A stretch of 64,000 nt of DNA, from NCBI RefSeq assembly GCF_023101765.2, contig NC_064231.1, positions 1,674,001-1,738,000 on the forward strand. Reading direction: 5' to 3'. This document shows, in pieces, positions 1 through 10,816 of this stretch. Source of the stretch: Spodoptera frugiperda. Its lineage: Eukaryota; Arthropoda; Insecta; Lepidoptera; Noctuidae. Position 1 is the stretch's first letter; every line of letters starts with the position of its first letter. The notes below the pieces were generated by a model. That model saw only the letters and a program-made list of their open reading frames with translations. It searched no databases and was not told the origin of the DNA. The translations under genes and the position numbers were made by a program.

Positions 1-1320
1 TCGTCTGTGCGCGCTAATCTCAGAAACGGCTGATCCGAGTTGGATGCGGTTTTCACGAATATATTGTGGGATGCTTAAATTTACATTTAGTGTTTGTTTC
101 ATGTCAATCGGTTCATAAATAAAAAAGTTATGTCAAATTAAAGAATCACGTCGAACATTCTATGCTTATACCATTAATCTCCGCAACTATTTGACGGATT
201 TGGTTGAAATTTGGTACAGATATAGTTTAGAACCTTAGAAAGGACATAGATATATTTTTATTTCAAAAATCAAAAAATAAAAATAAGAAATAAATTATTT
301 ATAAATAATTCTATGTCGATCGTTACACGACTTCGGTTCATGTTATTGTTTTAATTTATCGAAAAAAAGTAAATAAATAGTAAAAAGGTATGAAAAAAAT
401 AATATCAATATAATAAAACATTTAGTACAAAGAAAATGCTCTAACGGAGTATAGATAATTCTATGTCGATCGTTACACGACTTCGGTTCATGTTATTGTT
501 TTAATTCATCGAAAAAAGTAAATAAATAGTAAAAAGGTATGAAAAAAATAATATCAATATAATTAAACTTTTAGTACAAAGAAAATGCCCGAACGGAGTA
601 TAAATAAATAATCCAAGTTGTCTTTATCCTCGATAGATGGCGTTGGGATCGAAATAGATCGCGCTATGGTTTCGTTACATTCATTTGGTTGGGTATCGGC
701 CGAGCGCTTCGGTACTATCGTAGAAAAAGTGTATTATCAGTCGTATGATTATTTGTCTGTAGTGGTCCTGCTGTTTCGTATATTCTAAATTGGTTTCGTT
801 GTATTTGTCAATTAATTTGTCAATTAATAAGTTTATTTGTTGGGTTTTCCTGGTTTTTTGGTTAAACTATTTAACGTAGGTTTAGTTTGATATCGATTAT
901 TAGTAGTTACTGTAGTTAGTTTTTTTAATAAAATTGTAAGTCTAATTTTTTTTTAATTAGATTAGATTTAAGTCGTTTCTTTTAAATTATTTAGTTTAAG
1001 CTTGGTTATTATAGCATAGAGGATAGGTTGTAATATAGTTTCTTTTTTAATTGTTATAAATTCGTAATTCGTAGCTTTCTTTAGTTTTAAGTTAGTTTAA
1101 GTCCGTTTTTAAACTATTTTTTTAATGCCCTAAGTGAGTATACATCTATTAAATTCAAACGCAGAGCTCATTATGTTGATTTTTGAAGAGTTCCCTGGAA
1201 TATCTTCCACATCTCATTTTTGAAGAGATCCCGCGAGATCGGGAACTTTGTGGTTAAAACCAAAAATTTGCCGGAAGTCACTATTCCACGCGAACGAAGT
1301 CGCGGGCAAAAGCTATATAC
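1..1320. repeat. Interspersed-repeat DNA upstream of the WD40 exons
   Basis: No exon is visible here. The first 60 bases (motif GCGCGCTAATCTCAGAAACG) resemble the opening of a repeat that recurs near 24.27 and 45.55 kb (ATCTC followed by a GATGCRRTTTTCA-type motif). The block from about 610 to 760 (TCGATAGATGGCGTTGGGAT and on) is of a type I associate with lepidopteran interspersed repeats, from memory. The block ends near 1290-1320 with an 'ACGAAGTCGCGGGCAAAAGC' tail, a tail type that recurs at 2308-2343. Boundaries are approximate and the element class is not settled. Confidence 0.55.
305..604. repeat. Two-copy 150-bp direct tandem duplication
   Basis: Positions 305-454 and 455-604 are almost the same sequence. 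Both start ATAATTCTATGTCGATCG, pass through a GAAAAAAATAATATCAATAT stretch and end AACGGAGTATA. They differ by a few substitutions and short A-run indels. The unit looks non-coding and lies inside a repeat-derived block. Confidence 0.85.
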
Positions 1321-1321
1321 T

Positions 1322-1432
1322 TATAATAAATCTGTAGAGAGGTCAATTCTGTACATGAAATATATTTCCAAAATAACTATCAGCGGGTGATTAGTGATCG
1401 ATACTGACGCCAAAAATGCAATCAGAAATTTT

Positions 1433-1469
<37 letters not shown>

Positions 1470-1690
1470 ATGTATGTTCTTTATAGAAACAAAAACTACT
1501 CGATGGATTTTAACGAAACTTGGTACAATTATTCTTCATACTCCTGGACAGGTTATAGTATACTTTTCATCACGCTACGATATATACGAGCAGAACAGTG
1601 AAGAGAAATGTTGGGAAAACTGGAGAAGTTACTCCATTTTTAAGCTTCCGTCGCATGTGCATCCTTAGTAGTTAAAGCTACACAGAAATC
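1322..1690 (+). repeat. Interspersed repeat, family L, copy 1 (3' end missing)
   Basis: Begins TTATAATAAATCTGTAGA, followed by GGTCAATTCTGTACAT, an internal (TCTG)n run, then 'GATGGATTTTAACGAAACTT'. The same order of blocks is found in the copy at 1893-2344. This copy loses similarity after about 1690 and lacks the GTCGCGGGC tail. Non-coding. The tail type recalls Helitron-like or RTE-type repeats of Lepidoptera, but the class is not proven here. Confidence 0.6.
1435..1477. repeat. (TCTG)n microsatellite
   Basis: About eight uninterrupted TCTG units inside family L copy 1, ending in TGTATGTATG. A shorter run sits at the matching place in copy 2 (near 2006-2018), so the microsatellite is part of the element. 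Confidence 0.9.
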
Positions 1691-1892
1691 ATCTATGACA
1701 TAAATGTTTTCCTTAAAATTATATAAAAAATATTCCATAACAGCATATATCTATCGTCTATCTTTTATGGTTGCCTCACAATAACACGTGTAACTCCCTA
1801 AAGCTTAGCAGTTCGGATCTTTCTGATTATATTTGTCTACTCTTACGTTTATAACACTCTCATTCAATCATTCATTCATTCATTCATTCATA

Positions 1893-2344
1893 TTATAATA
1901 AATCTGTAGAAGGGTCAATTCTGTACATTGAAAATATTGAAAGAATAAATAGCAGGGGGTGTTACTGGATCGATACCAAACCCAAATATGTAATAATTTT
2001 TTTTTGTCTGTCTGTCTGTATGTATGTTCAGGCATCACGTGAAAACTAACGGTTCGATTTCGATGAAACTTGGTATAATTATACCTTATTATCCTGGGCA
2101 TAAAAAAGGATACTTTTTATCTTGAAAAAATACGTAAAAAAAACAGTTTTATTCTACAGAACGCGAGCTCAACAGCACTAGCTCAATAGAGGGATCTCTT
2201 TAATTATTTTGGGCCTCGCCGTATTTGGGTCCAATCAATAGATATTTATAAGTTGTCATTGTCAGAGTTACTCAAAATGGAGAAATAAAACTTCCACGCG
2301 AAGACCGACATCCGCGCGGACGGAGTCGCGGGCGGAAGCTAGTG
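1893..2344 (+). repeat. Interspersed repeat, family L, copy 2 (near complete)
   Basis: Shares the ATAATAAATCTGTAGA start, the TCTG run and the 'CGATGAAACTTGGTATAATT' block with copy 1. It ends in GGACGGAGTCGCGGGCGGAAGCTAGT. It lies in the same orientation as copy 1, about 200 bp downstream, and is preceded by an (ATTC)n run near 1862-1890. Non-coding. Confidence 0.65.
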
Positions 2345-2394
2345 ACAAAATAAAATAGACACGTATGTGAGCAAATACGTTATTTTTAAGTATA

Positions 2395-2575
2395 AAGCTT
2401 ACCTAGAAGTGACGTTATCCGCGATATTTCAAACTGATATATTTTCGAAAGTATTTGTTTCCGTAAGAAGATATTATAAAAAACACATGTCTAATTTTTT
2501 TAAATAATCTACAAGACGGACATTAAAATAAAAATGAGTCATCTACCCTATTGTCAAAGGATAAGTATAAAGAAT
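2395..2575 (+). repeat. Interspersed repeat, family F
   Basis: Carries AGAAGTGACGT, AAGTATTTGTTTC, ACATGTCTAAT, ATCTACAAGACGGACATT and GTCATCTACCCTATTG in order. The same blocks recur at 34140-34300 and 50700-50985, and parts at 35400-35545 and 49495-49610. This copy ends only about 35 bp before the first WD40 exon, so it occupies the intron just upstream of that splice acceptor. Confidence 0.65.
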
Positions 2576-2609
2576 AATGGCGTTGTTGAATAAAATGTTT
2601 CCCATACAG

Positions 2610-5600
2610 GTTTTATCGGATGGCGACAACTCTGTACGTATCTGGACCCTGGCTGGTGGTGACAGTGGAGAAGAAAAGAGGAATGTGTCTCACGCAGAAA
2701 GGATTACATGCTTTGCTTTGACAGCAGATTCTCAACATGTCGTCACTGGATCTATGGACATGTCGCTCAAAGTTTGGAAGTTAGATGGAGGGAAGTTGTC
2801 TCAGGTTAGTACTATCATTGATATTATACCACTTAATGTTCTTTTTTAGTTGTTTTTCTATTGTTTAAATTTCTAGTATTCTTAAGTACTTTTTAAAGTT
2901 CTAATCTCAAAACAACCAAATTTAGTTGTGTGGGTAAGAATTACATCAGTGGTCTATGAAGTTGACTCTTGTGACACAGAGGTTTTTTACCTTACTTCTG
3001 GATATTTGGCTCTATTTTTGCCAACTTAAAAAAGGAGGAGGTACTCAATTCGGATGATTAGTTTTTTTTTTGTTACTTGTATTAAATATGCATCTTCGTC
3101 AACTTCTTCTTGTTATCTGCGCCAAATGTTACCCAAATTTTCTCCTTCTAAGCAACATAATATCTTCAACAGGTACTAGTAGGCCATTCGGACATAGTAA
3201 CCTGTGTGGCCGTCTCCATAACAAATAAGACTCAGATAGTCTCCGGCTCATGGGACTGTAACCTCATCGTTTGGGACATCAACACTGGATCGGACCTGCA
3301 TTTGTTGTCTGGACATCTTGGAAAAGTCACCTGTGTGAAGGTCACGGGGGATGGAACTATTGCTGTGTCAAGTAAGTCAAGATGTATTTCTTAGGACTTT
3401 AAAATCGTTTCGTTTCAGGTTTATGAAAGCATTAATGTCGTTTTGATGTTTTGAGTCTCCTTTAACCATCCATAATCTTTCATTCGCAAAAGTTTCTGTT
3501 ATAAAGTTTATTTAAAGAAATTCGGTCTTTACAATCGCCTGATCATATTATTACACTGTTGGTGTGGTAGTTGGGCAAGCAGCTGCCGCACAACGTGTAG
3601 CGGTTCGATTCCCGCACAGAGCAACACTTTGTATGATCGTCTTAGCAACATATTGTTGTTTCGGGTCTTAGTATGTTATGTATGTGAACTTATATGTTTG
3701 TAAACGCCCCCACGACACAGTCAAAATCCTTAGTATGGGGCAAGGTTTTGCTAAAAGAAAAAGAAAATGATGCTTTGAATACCTATGTGACGAATATAAA
3801 CGCCCTCTGTTATAGACACTCACTTTTTATTTCTATTGTTACCTAACTTATTCTAAACCCAACTAGCTATTTCAGAAACAATCCCAACAACCCACTATCC
3901 AGAACAACCATCTCCTTTAACAATATCACTGTTAATACAACAATTGCTTACAAATCTGTGTATTTACTGAATAGGTGCGGAAGATAAAACACTTATTATC
4001 TGGGAAACGAAGCGAGGCCTGGCTCTGACATCGCTGGCCCTGCACGTGCCATTGCTCGGCTTTCAGATTACAAGCGATTGCGCACGTATCGCTGTACATC
4101 TTTTGGATAGAGGTGGGTGCTTTTGTTATTGTGGGTCTTTTTTGTTGTGGTTGCGTAATGTAAACAGTATCGTAGTACGAGTTTGCTTTACGTTGAACGA
4201 AAAACAAAAGCGAGTTCGGAGCTCTGATTGGCCGGTACGAATGAACCAACCAATCAGAGCACCGAACTTGGTCTTGTGTCGATTTCGTTAAACGTAAAAC
4301 AAACTTGTAGTAAGGGTAAAGGTGTAATAAAGTGGATGGCGTTCTATTGCTGTCTATTGTCTAAATGTCTTGTAAGTCTAGATGACACTACATATAGCAC
4401 AGTTGTGTACAAGTATTATTATTATTTAGTAATTTAGATTTTTTCTTCGTGTACGACCAGTTGTTACTTTACTTAATTTGGAAGTTTTATTAAGAATATA
4501 ACCTTTTCACCAGGTTGTCTTCCAATGATCTGCCTACACAATACTCCGGCTACGTATGTCAAGATACCAACTTATGCTGCACCGACCAAAGATGTTGATG
4601 GTAAGTCAATAATGAGCCCCACATTGATCTTTACAATATTATTAGATTATAATAAAGAGAAAAAACTTACAACTACATTTTAAAACAAGCTAACTTCACG
4701 GACGAAATGACTGATATTTTTGTCTTACTTAACAAATACCTCAACTTTTCTACGAAGGAAATACTAAATCATAAACGTATCAAATACTTTTAGTATCGTC
4801 AGACGACATTCTAACAACACAAAACCTCAACACAAAAATATCGAAACGGAATCTCTTGACGTACCCCATATTTGCTTTACCTAAAAAAACATTCATTACT
4901 TAATGGCTAAAGCTAAAAGGAAATAGTAATTCAATATCGAATTTGAACATACAAACGGCAGCACATGATGCTACCCTATCTGCTATCATTCTTCAATGGA
5001 TTTTCAGCTTTAGTCCAAGAGTATAAGGTATAATTTTGTTTGCTCAGAGTTGCGGCCGTTAGCGCCGAAGCGTCCTATGAGAAGATTGTTGAAGAAAGAA
5101 GTTTCGCTGGATACTTATACTTGGCAGAAGAAATATGGCCACCTTACTTCTGCGGCTATGATGGCGCAGGTTGATGAACGATTGAAGAGGAGGTAAAGTT
5201 AATACAATTTCGATTTTGTATTTGGGGGCTCGGCAGTGCCCCCGTCGAGCAAAAATAAAGCTTCATTAAACACAAAGTAACAATAAAAATCTAAATAAAA
5301 GCTGATGAGTCTGATTTTTTTATCATCAGCCAATTTTTTTTCTGAGAATTAGGCATTATTCAAAAAATAAAAATATAGCCTGTATATTTTTGACGTAGAA
5401 TTTTGTTATAAATGTTATTTTCTTTTAGATTCTCCGTATCCGCATCAATGGAAGAGATCTCAAAGATACAAGAAGCGAAGAATAAGGATTTAGGTTCACA
5501 GGTAATATTTATATTTAAGTATTATTATAATCTCATGTGAACAAAGTACATTTTGCCGTATTTTGATTAAATCACCAACAAGTAATTTTCATTATCGTGC

Positions 5601-8600
5601 TAACTTTTTAAGAATTTAGAAGACTAAACATCTCGAGAATTTTGAACTATTGTAGAATAAAAAATGTTATTTATGATGTTAGTAAGAAGGTCTCGCGATA
5701 ATTTTGGTTAAAATTAATAAGTTTACATTAAAAAGAACTGTGTATACAGATTTGTACGCATTAGATTTAATTATGACTTCAGTAAAATGGTCTCACGATA
5801 AGTAATGTTGGTTAAAATTAAAAAGAATCCTGTATACAGACTTGCATTAAATTTAACGTAGGTATAAAGTTTATAACCAAAATAAAAAATGTTTAACACT
5901 AACATAAAATATACAGGTGAGCTTAGGTCCGGAGGAGGCAGCGATAGCCCAATCTCAGCACTTCGATCAGCTGGAAGCTTTATGGAACAAGATATCGCCG
6001 CCGCGCCGACGGTCCAATAAGGTACGGTAGACACTTTCATTACTTACGTTTCCAAGTTAAAATGTTTGACAGTTTATAAATGTAATACTATTTAAATGTA
6101 GTCAGGACATTATACTTCTATAAAATCCTTTTTAAATCTTTAACTGCTGACTAGAAAGGAAAAATCCTCCGCTAGTCTCGGTCAACATTGACTGCGTTGA
6201 CAATGAATGTGATAATGAAAATAATTATGTGGTAGTGTTAGTGATGTCCAACATCTGGTAGTTGATTGTAGAAAATAAATTAGCGATAGAGAATCACTGT
6301 ATAGTCCGGTCAAATTAGACATTCGGTGCTACATAAATTCGCAACAAGCTGAATTTCGGTACAATTGTTCAAAACACGATTATAAACAATATCTGAAAGT
6401 TCCCCATCATTCCCGTGTGTGGAAAAAAAAATATTCAAAGTCAAATGTCAAAAAAATGAGTTTTTCGCAATTTTCAGCAAAACGGTAAGTTTTATCAGAA
6501 AAATACCTCAGACTAAAAAAATTGTAGATCATTAAATTATCTATAAAAATATATCAATACTTTTTTTTCTCACGAGACACCGTTTCGGAGATATCGCAGT
6601 GTAAAAAGTTGTAACAGTTGCAATTGTCCTAAAATGCACACGTTTCCACGCCACCTATGAGGTAGTGTACTTAGCGCGTTTTTTAGGGTTCCGTAGCCAA
6701 ATGGCAAAAAACGGAACCCTTATAGATTCATCATGTCTGTCTGTCTGTCTGTCCGTCCGTCCGTATGTCACAGCCATTTATTTCCGAAACTGTTGGGTCT
6801 ACATAGTTGAAACTCTGTGTGTATTTCGATAACCGCTGATCGAATTTTGAATAAAAATTCATAAATTTAAAAATTAAAGGGGCACTCCTTACATGGAACT
6901 GATTCAAAAAAATTTTTTTTTCAGCTTACATATCCCTTATGGGTGTTTATGGATAGGTCTTTAAAAAAGACATTGAGGTTCCTAAAACCATTTTTCGTCG
7001 AAATCAACCGTTTGAAAGTTAGACGCTTCCAAAGTGGAAAAATGAGTGCCGGGGGGACACTCATTTTTCCACTCTGGAACAATGAAGAAAAAAGTATTGA
7101 TATATTTGTTATACACTCACAGGCACATTTAACCGCCCACCTTAGAAATACGTCACCGCGTTAGTTTGCGATAAGGAATGTTTATCCCGATGGCTGTTAT
7201 GTTTCAAGTGGGTACTTTGGCAATAAATTAAACACACCCTTATTATTTTTAGAAGTTCGTGCATTCAGATGCATTTTTGTAATTTAGTCGAAATTTGACA
7301 TTCTCAGCGATCGGATTAGTGTGAGTTTTATCCTGGTTATCCTGCGCTTTTTGGTGTGATTGCCATTTTGTAAAATTTCTACATCCATTTGATTATTGTA
7401 ATCGAATAAAAATGCTACTGGATGCAACTGGAGCTGCAAGAGCCGTAGCTTTTGCCGAAGCTGGGTACAGCCAACGTCGCATTGCTCGGATGCTTGGTGT
7501 ACCTCGAACCACTGTACGGGATGCTATCAGACGCTTTCGGGAGACGGGTTCCTACACGCGGAGACCGGGACAAGGCCGCCATCGGTGCACATCGGCTCGG
7601 GACGATCTTTTCATTGTGAACAATGCATTGAGAAATCGCTTTACCAGTGCTTCCGAGGTTAGAACTCGCCTATTTGAAGTAAGAAATGTCAGTGTAAGTG
7701 AACGGACGGTGAGAAGAAGGTTGGCAGAGAGGAACCTAACTGCTTTTTGTCCAGCTCGCGCCCCTATATTGCTCACAGAGCACCGTATAGCGCGACTTCA
7801 ATTTGCGCGAGAATACGCTAACTGGTCTACAGACTAATGGAAGGACGTTCTGTTTTCAGACGAAAGCAGAATAGCCCTAAGAGGTCCAGATGGGCGTCAG
7901 CGAGTGTACAGACGACCAAATGAGAGGTTTGCCCCGTATACGTTACTGGAAACTGTGGGTTATCAAGGAGGTTCAGTGATGATTTGGGGTGGTATCAGTT
8001 ATAAGGCTCGTACCGATCTCGTAGTGTTTGATAGGGGTAGTGTTACTACACAAAGGTATCTGGAGGATATTCTTCAAGACCATATCGTGACATTTGCACC
8101 ATTTATTGGTGAAAAATTTCAATTAATGCACGACAATGCACGATGTCATGTCGCTAGAATAGTGACCCCAGTACCTGGACGAGGTCGGTATACGAACATT
8201 ACCGTGGCCAGCGCGCAGTCCCGACCTTAATCCAATTGAACACATCTGGGACAACCTTAAAAGACGAGTTCGAGCAAGGGTTCCCGCACCAACGACGATT
8301 GGGGAGCTCAAGATTGCTGCAGAAGAAGAGTGGCACAACATCCCTCAATCTGACATCCAAGATGTCATGGATGGCGTTCCAAACCGACTGCAAGAAGTCA
8401 TTAGAGCCCGAGGGGGAAATACACAGTATTAAAAAGCAACAAATGGGCCCAGAAACTGAAAAATACCAAATATTGTAAAACCATAGTTTACTACAAAAAC
8501 TTCTAAAAATGCTTTTTTTATTTAAGTGATGAATAAATGCAGTTATTAACATTATAATATAGTGTTTAAATAACAAAATATGACTAGTTTTAAAAAGAAA

Positions 8601-10816
8601 AATCAAACTTTCCCAAATTTAGGTAGTGTATGAGAAAATCAAGGTGGGCGGTTAAATGTGCCTGTGAGTGTAGATAATTTAATGATCTACAATTTTAGTC
8701 TGAGGTATTTTTATGATAAAACTTACCGTTTTGCTGAAAATCGCGAAAAACTCATTTTTTTGACATTTGACCTTGAACAACTTTTTTCCACACACGGGAA
8801 TGATGGGGAACTTTCAGTTATTGTTTATAATCGTGTTTTGAACAATTGTACCAAAATTCAGCTTGTTGCGAATTTATGTAATTTCACCCTATTTTTTTGG
8901 TCTAATTTGACCGGACTAGTATACATGAATTAAAGTTAAATGTGTTAGATACTGACATGTGTTCCTGAACGAAAAGTCCCTAAAAACAACAGATCATAAA
9001 AACATATTCAATGTTGGAAATTGCAGTTTGAATAGTTTAGTTTATTACATGTGTATTTACGCGATGTTGTATGATCTCTATTAATTGTATCTATCAGGAA
9101 CACGAAAAAAAAGTAAAATAGTTCATGTAAGGTAATTAGTCAAAAACCTACCCTAAAGTGAATTATTAAAACACAATTTTAATTGTGTTCCTTGTTACAG
9201 TCACTAACGAAACAGAGCTCGTTAATCGAGAGCCGATTCGACTCATCTGATGAAGAACACACACCCGTTGAGGAACAAGGTACATTTTTTATAAATAACA
9301 TTTCTTTTTTTACCATTTGCTCCTAAATATCCACCCGCAAATACTCCAGTTCATCCGTGATCAATAGTATTTCTATAGCTTTCAATAGTATTGAAATATC
9401 GAAAACTCATAAACATAAATATTCTGTCTCAAGTTCTAAAGATAGAGCTTTTTTCGTTTAAAAATACTATCCATCCGTCTGTTCGGTCCGGTCTGTTTAC
9501 AGACATATAAGTTCACATATACTCTTATGTATCCTGCAAATTATTTATTTTCTTAAATTTCTAATTTTGAAATCTTTAAAAAGGATATTTTCATAACCTT
9601 GCCCCGACGACACTACAAATAATTCGACATACATACACTAGGACCTGACATAACAGTTCATGTGAGTTTCAGTTCAGTCAAAAATACTCTTAAAATCAAT
9701 GTTTAATTTGTCAATTCATTCGTCTTGAGCGTATCCAGTAAGAAATTGGTGTTTTCTATATGAAAACCACTACTTTAATACATTAACCAACATTTTTCCT
9801 AGTTGTAATAAAAAAGTCTTAGAGAACAGCTAATGTATCAGATTTCTTGGAATACTACCTATTGAATAAAATGTTCTTACCAAGAAAACTGTTGAACATT
9901 AATTTCCATTTTAACTTTGGTAATATAAGCATACTCGTACAACGAACGCCTTAAACTTCGTAATTTCAATCAATCAATGAGTCTCGTTTCATCTTTCATA
10001 GCGATATTAATTTTATCTCCTAATTCGTATAAACTTTTCCATTTTCTTTCTTTGAGTAATTTTCTTTTCAAAACGTTTAACAAATCGGCTTTTATTTACC
10101 GAAGGGATATACAGAAGTGCATATATTGTATATGTCAGGTATCAGGTACAGTCAGCTAACTTATTTGGTATGCAAGGTAAGAAAATAAATATTGATTCAA
10201 TACTGAGTACTATTGTGATACTTAGTGCCTGTTTCACCACCTTCATGTATAATGAAAAAGGCCTTTAGTAATATGCCTTTTTACCATTGCACATTGTGGC
10301 GACACATAACAAGTGACAGATAACAGAAGTCGCACATTGACGATCGACAAGCAAATCAACGGATGTCGGCATAAATCCTACATCGCACATATATGAATTT
10401 TACATGCGAATAAATATGGATAGAAAATCCCAACAAAGAACATTTGGGCAGATAGTTCGCGAGGCACAATCACTTCGCGTGGTCGAAAGACGCGTTTCTT
10501 AGGCAACTACACTGACTGTTTGCTAAAACATCAGTACGACGAATCAATATTTATTTTTTTATTTGCATACCAAAAAGTTTGGTTGATGATTGATCTTCCT
10601 ACTTACTGAGAGTTTCGAATATCATAAAGTCTAAGTCTATACTTTAAGTGCTTGAAAACTAATGTAATTCGATTGTCACCACACGATACTCGTATAAATA
10701 TTTGTTACTACTATATATACACTGCCTGATTCTGATATATTAATATGTATACGTTTTTTATTTTGATAATGTGTCTACTATTTCTTTTTTCTTTCACAGA
10801 ACACATGGTGGAGTAA
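2610..10816 (+). CDS. WD40-repeat protein, C-terminal part (NWD1-like), nine exons, 5' end outside window
   Basis: Exons 2610-2804, 3173-3371, 3975-4112, 4514-4600, 5048-5192, 5429-5501, 5917-6021, 9201-9279 and 10800-10816. All have GT-AG borders and the codon phase runs unbroken to a TAA stop, giving 345 residues. Four WD strands are visible: DNSVRIW, DMSLKVW, DCNLIVWD and DKTLIIWE. They are followed by a non-WD tail with a basic RRLLKKE stretch, LDTYTWQKKYGHLTS, a short helical segment and an acidic end (DSSDEEH ... EEQEHMVE). The family is a scaffold; the tail reminds me of insect NACHT/WD (NWD1-type) proteins, but the NACHT part would lie upstream and is not seen. No start codon is proposed because exon 1 here opens inside a WD repeat. 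The smallest, terminal exon (17 bases) is the least certain. The intron 6022-9200 carries nested transposons. Confidence 0.75.
3556..3765 (+). mobile_element. SINE, tRNA-headed family 2, in WD40 intron
   Basis: Head 'GGTGTGGTAGTTGGGCAAGC' resembles a tRNA A-box region, and GGTTCGATTCCCGC is a clear B box. The body carries TTGTTGTTTCGGGTCTTAG and ATGTGAACTTATATG. The same body is found in reverse orientation at 23665, 48326 and 63066. Non-autonomous; it would depend on LINE enzymes. Diverged. Confidence 0.75.
4171..4316. mobile_element. MITE-like element, family M1, copy 1
   Basis: About 146 bp with imperfect terminal inverted repeats: GTAGTACGAGTTTGCTTTAC on the left pairs with GTAAAACAAACTTGTAGTAA on the right. 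The centre is also palindromic (GCTCTGATTGG ... CCAATCAGAGC). Related copies lie at 26012 and 45635. Non-coding, in an intron of the WD40 gene. Confidence 0.75.
6125..6215 (+). repeat. Short interspersed repeat, family K (diverged)
   Basis: TCTTTAACTGCTGAC, AAATCCTCCGCTA and CGGTCAACATTGACTGCGTT match, with changes, the blocks of better copies at 35178, 43306 and 44656. Confidence 0.5.
7114..8670 (+). mobile_element. Tc1/mariner-superfamily transposon, 1557 bp
   Basis: Identical inverted termini of 30 bp: CACTCACAGGCACATTTAAC... at 7114 and its reverse complement ending at 8670. Each is flanked by TA (7112-7113 and 8671-8672), the target duplication of this superfamily. It sits inside the right arm of the surrounding inverted-repeat element: GTATTGATATATTTGTTA before it and GATAATTTAATGATCTAC after it are contiguous in the left arm's complement, apart from small differences. 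Identical termini suggest a fairly recent insertion, but the transposase is broken, so it may have been moved by an enzyme made elsewhere. Confidence 0.93.
7412..8432 (+). pseudogene. Tc1-like transposase, one stop and one frameshift
   Basis: Encodes a DNA-cutting and joining enzyme of the DD34E class, about 339 codons, normal for Tc1. The ATG at 7412 starts an N-terminal helix-turn-helix (GYSQRRIARMLGVPRTTVRD) followed by a second, winged-helix-like DNA-binding region (TSASEVRTRL ... SERTVRRRL). An in-frame TAA at 7835-7837 breaks the frame just before the first catalytic aspartate (VLFSDES, Asp codon 7859). The second aspartate is in LMHDNARCH (8132). A one-base shift near 8165-8175 moves the rest to another frame, which then reads SPDLNPIEHIWD (Glu codon 8238) and ends at TAA 8430-8432. 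All three catalytic residues are therefore still present, but no full-length protein can be made. Confidence 0.93.
10147..10590. mobile_element. Inverted-repeat element, family M3, copy 1
   Basis: Starts TACAGTCAGC ... TTTGGTATGCA ... AATAAATATTGATTC. It ends with GAATCAATATTTATTT ... TTTGCATACCAAAAAGTTTGGTTGA, the approximate reverse complement. About 440 bp, no coding region. A second copy lies at 38582-39077. It is in the last intron of the WD40 gene. Confidence 0.65.

Larger units (their letters stand above)
6302..8918. mobile_element. Long inverted-repeat (foldback-like) element, split by a Tc1 insertion
   Basis: The left arm (about 6302-6572) begins TAGTCCGGTCAAATTAGAC. The right arm (about 7085-7113 plus 8671-8918) ends with its reverse complement. 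The arms match along most of roughly 265 bp, including CATTCCCGTGTGTGG, TGTTCAAAACACGATTATAA and AAACGGTAAGTTTTATC. The loop between the arms holds AGGGTTCCGTAGCCAAATGG, a TCTG/TCCG run and a local hairpin (AAAATGAGTG ... CACTCATTTTT). Without the inserted Tc1 element it would be about 1.06 kb, with no convincing coding region. Both ends lie next to a GTA, a possible target duplication, not proven. It occupies the large intron of the WD40 gene. Confidence 0.8.

Noticed and set aside
1862..1890. (ATTC)n run as part of a CRISPR-like or telomeric array
   Set aside because: Simple microsatellite; no spacers, no TTAGG units.
8199..8606. 135-codon minus-strand frame and 8236-8478 plus-strand frame over the Tc1 element
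   Set aside because: Both are out of frame with the transposase end (PDLNPIE frame), which explains this DNA.
9480..9660. Further SINE family 2 copy
   Set aside because: Short matches (AAGTTCACATA, CCTTGCCCCGAC) are present but the block order is unclear and no tRNA-like head is seen.
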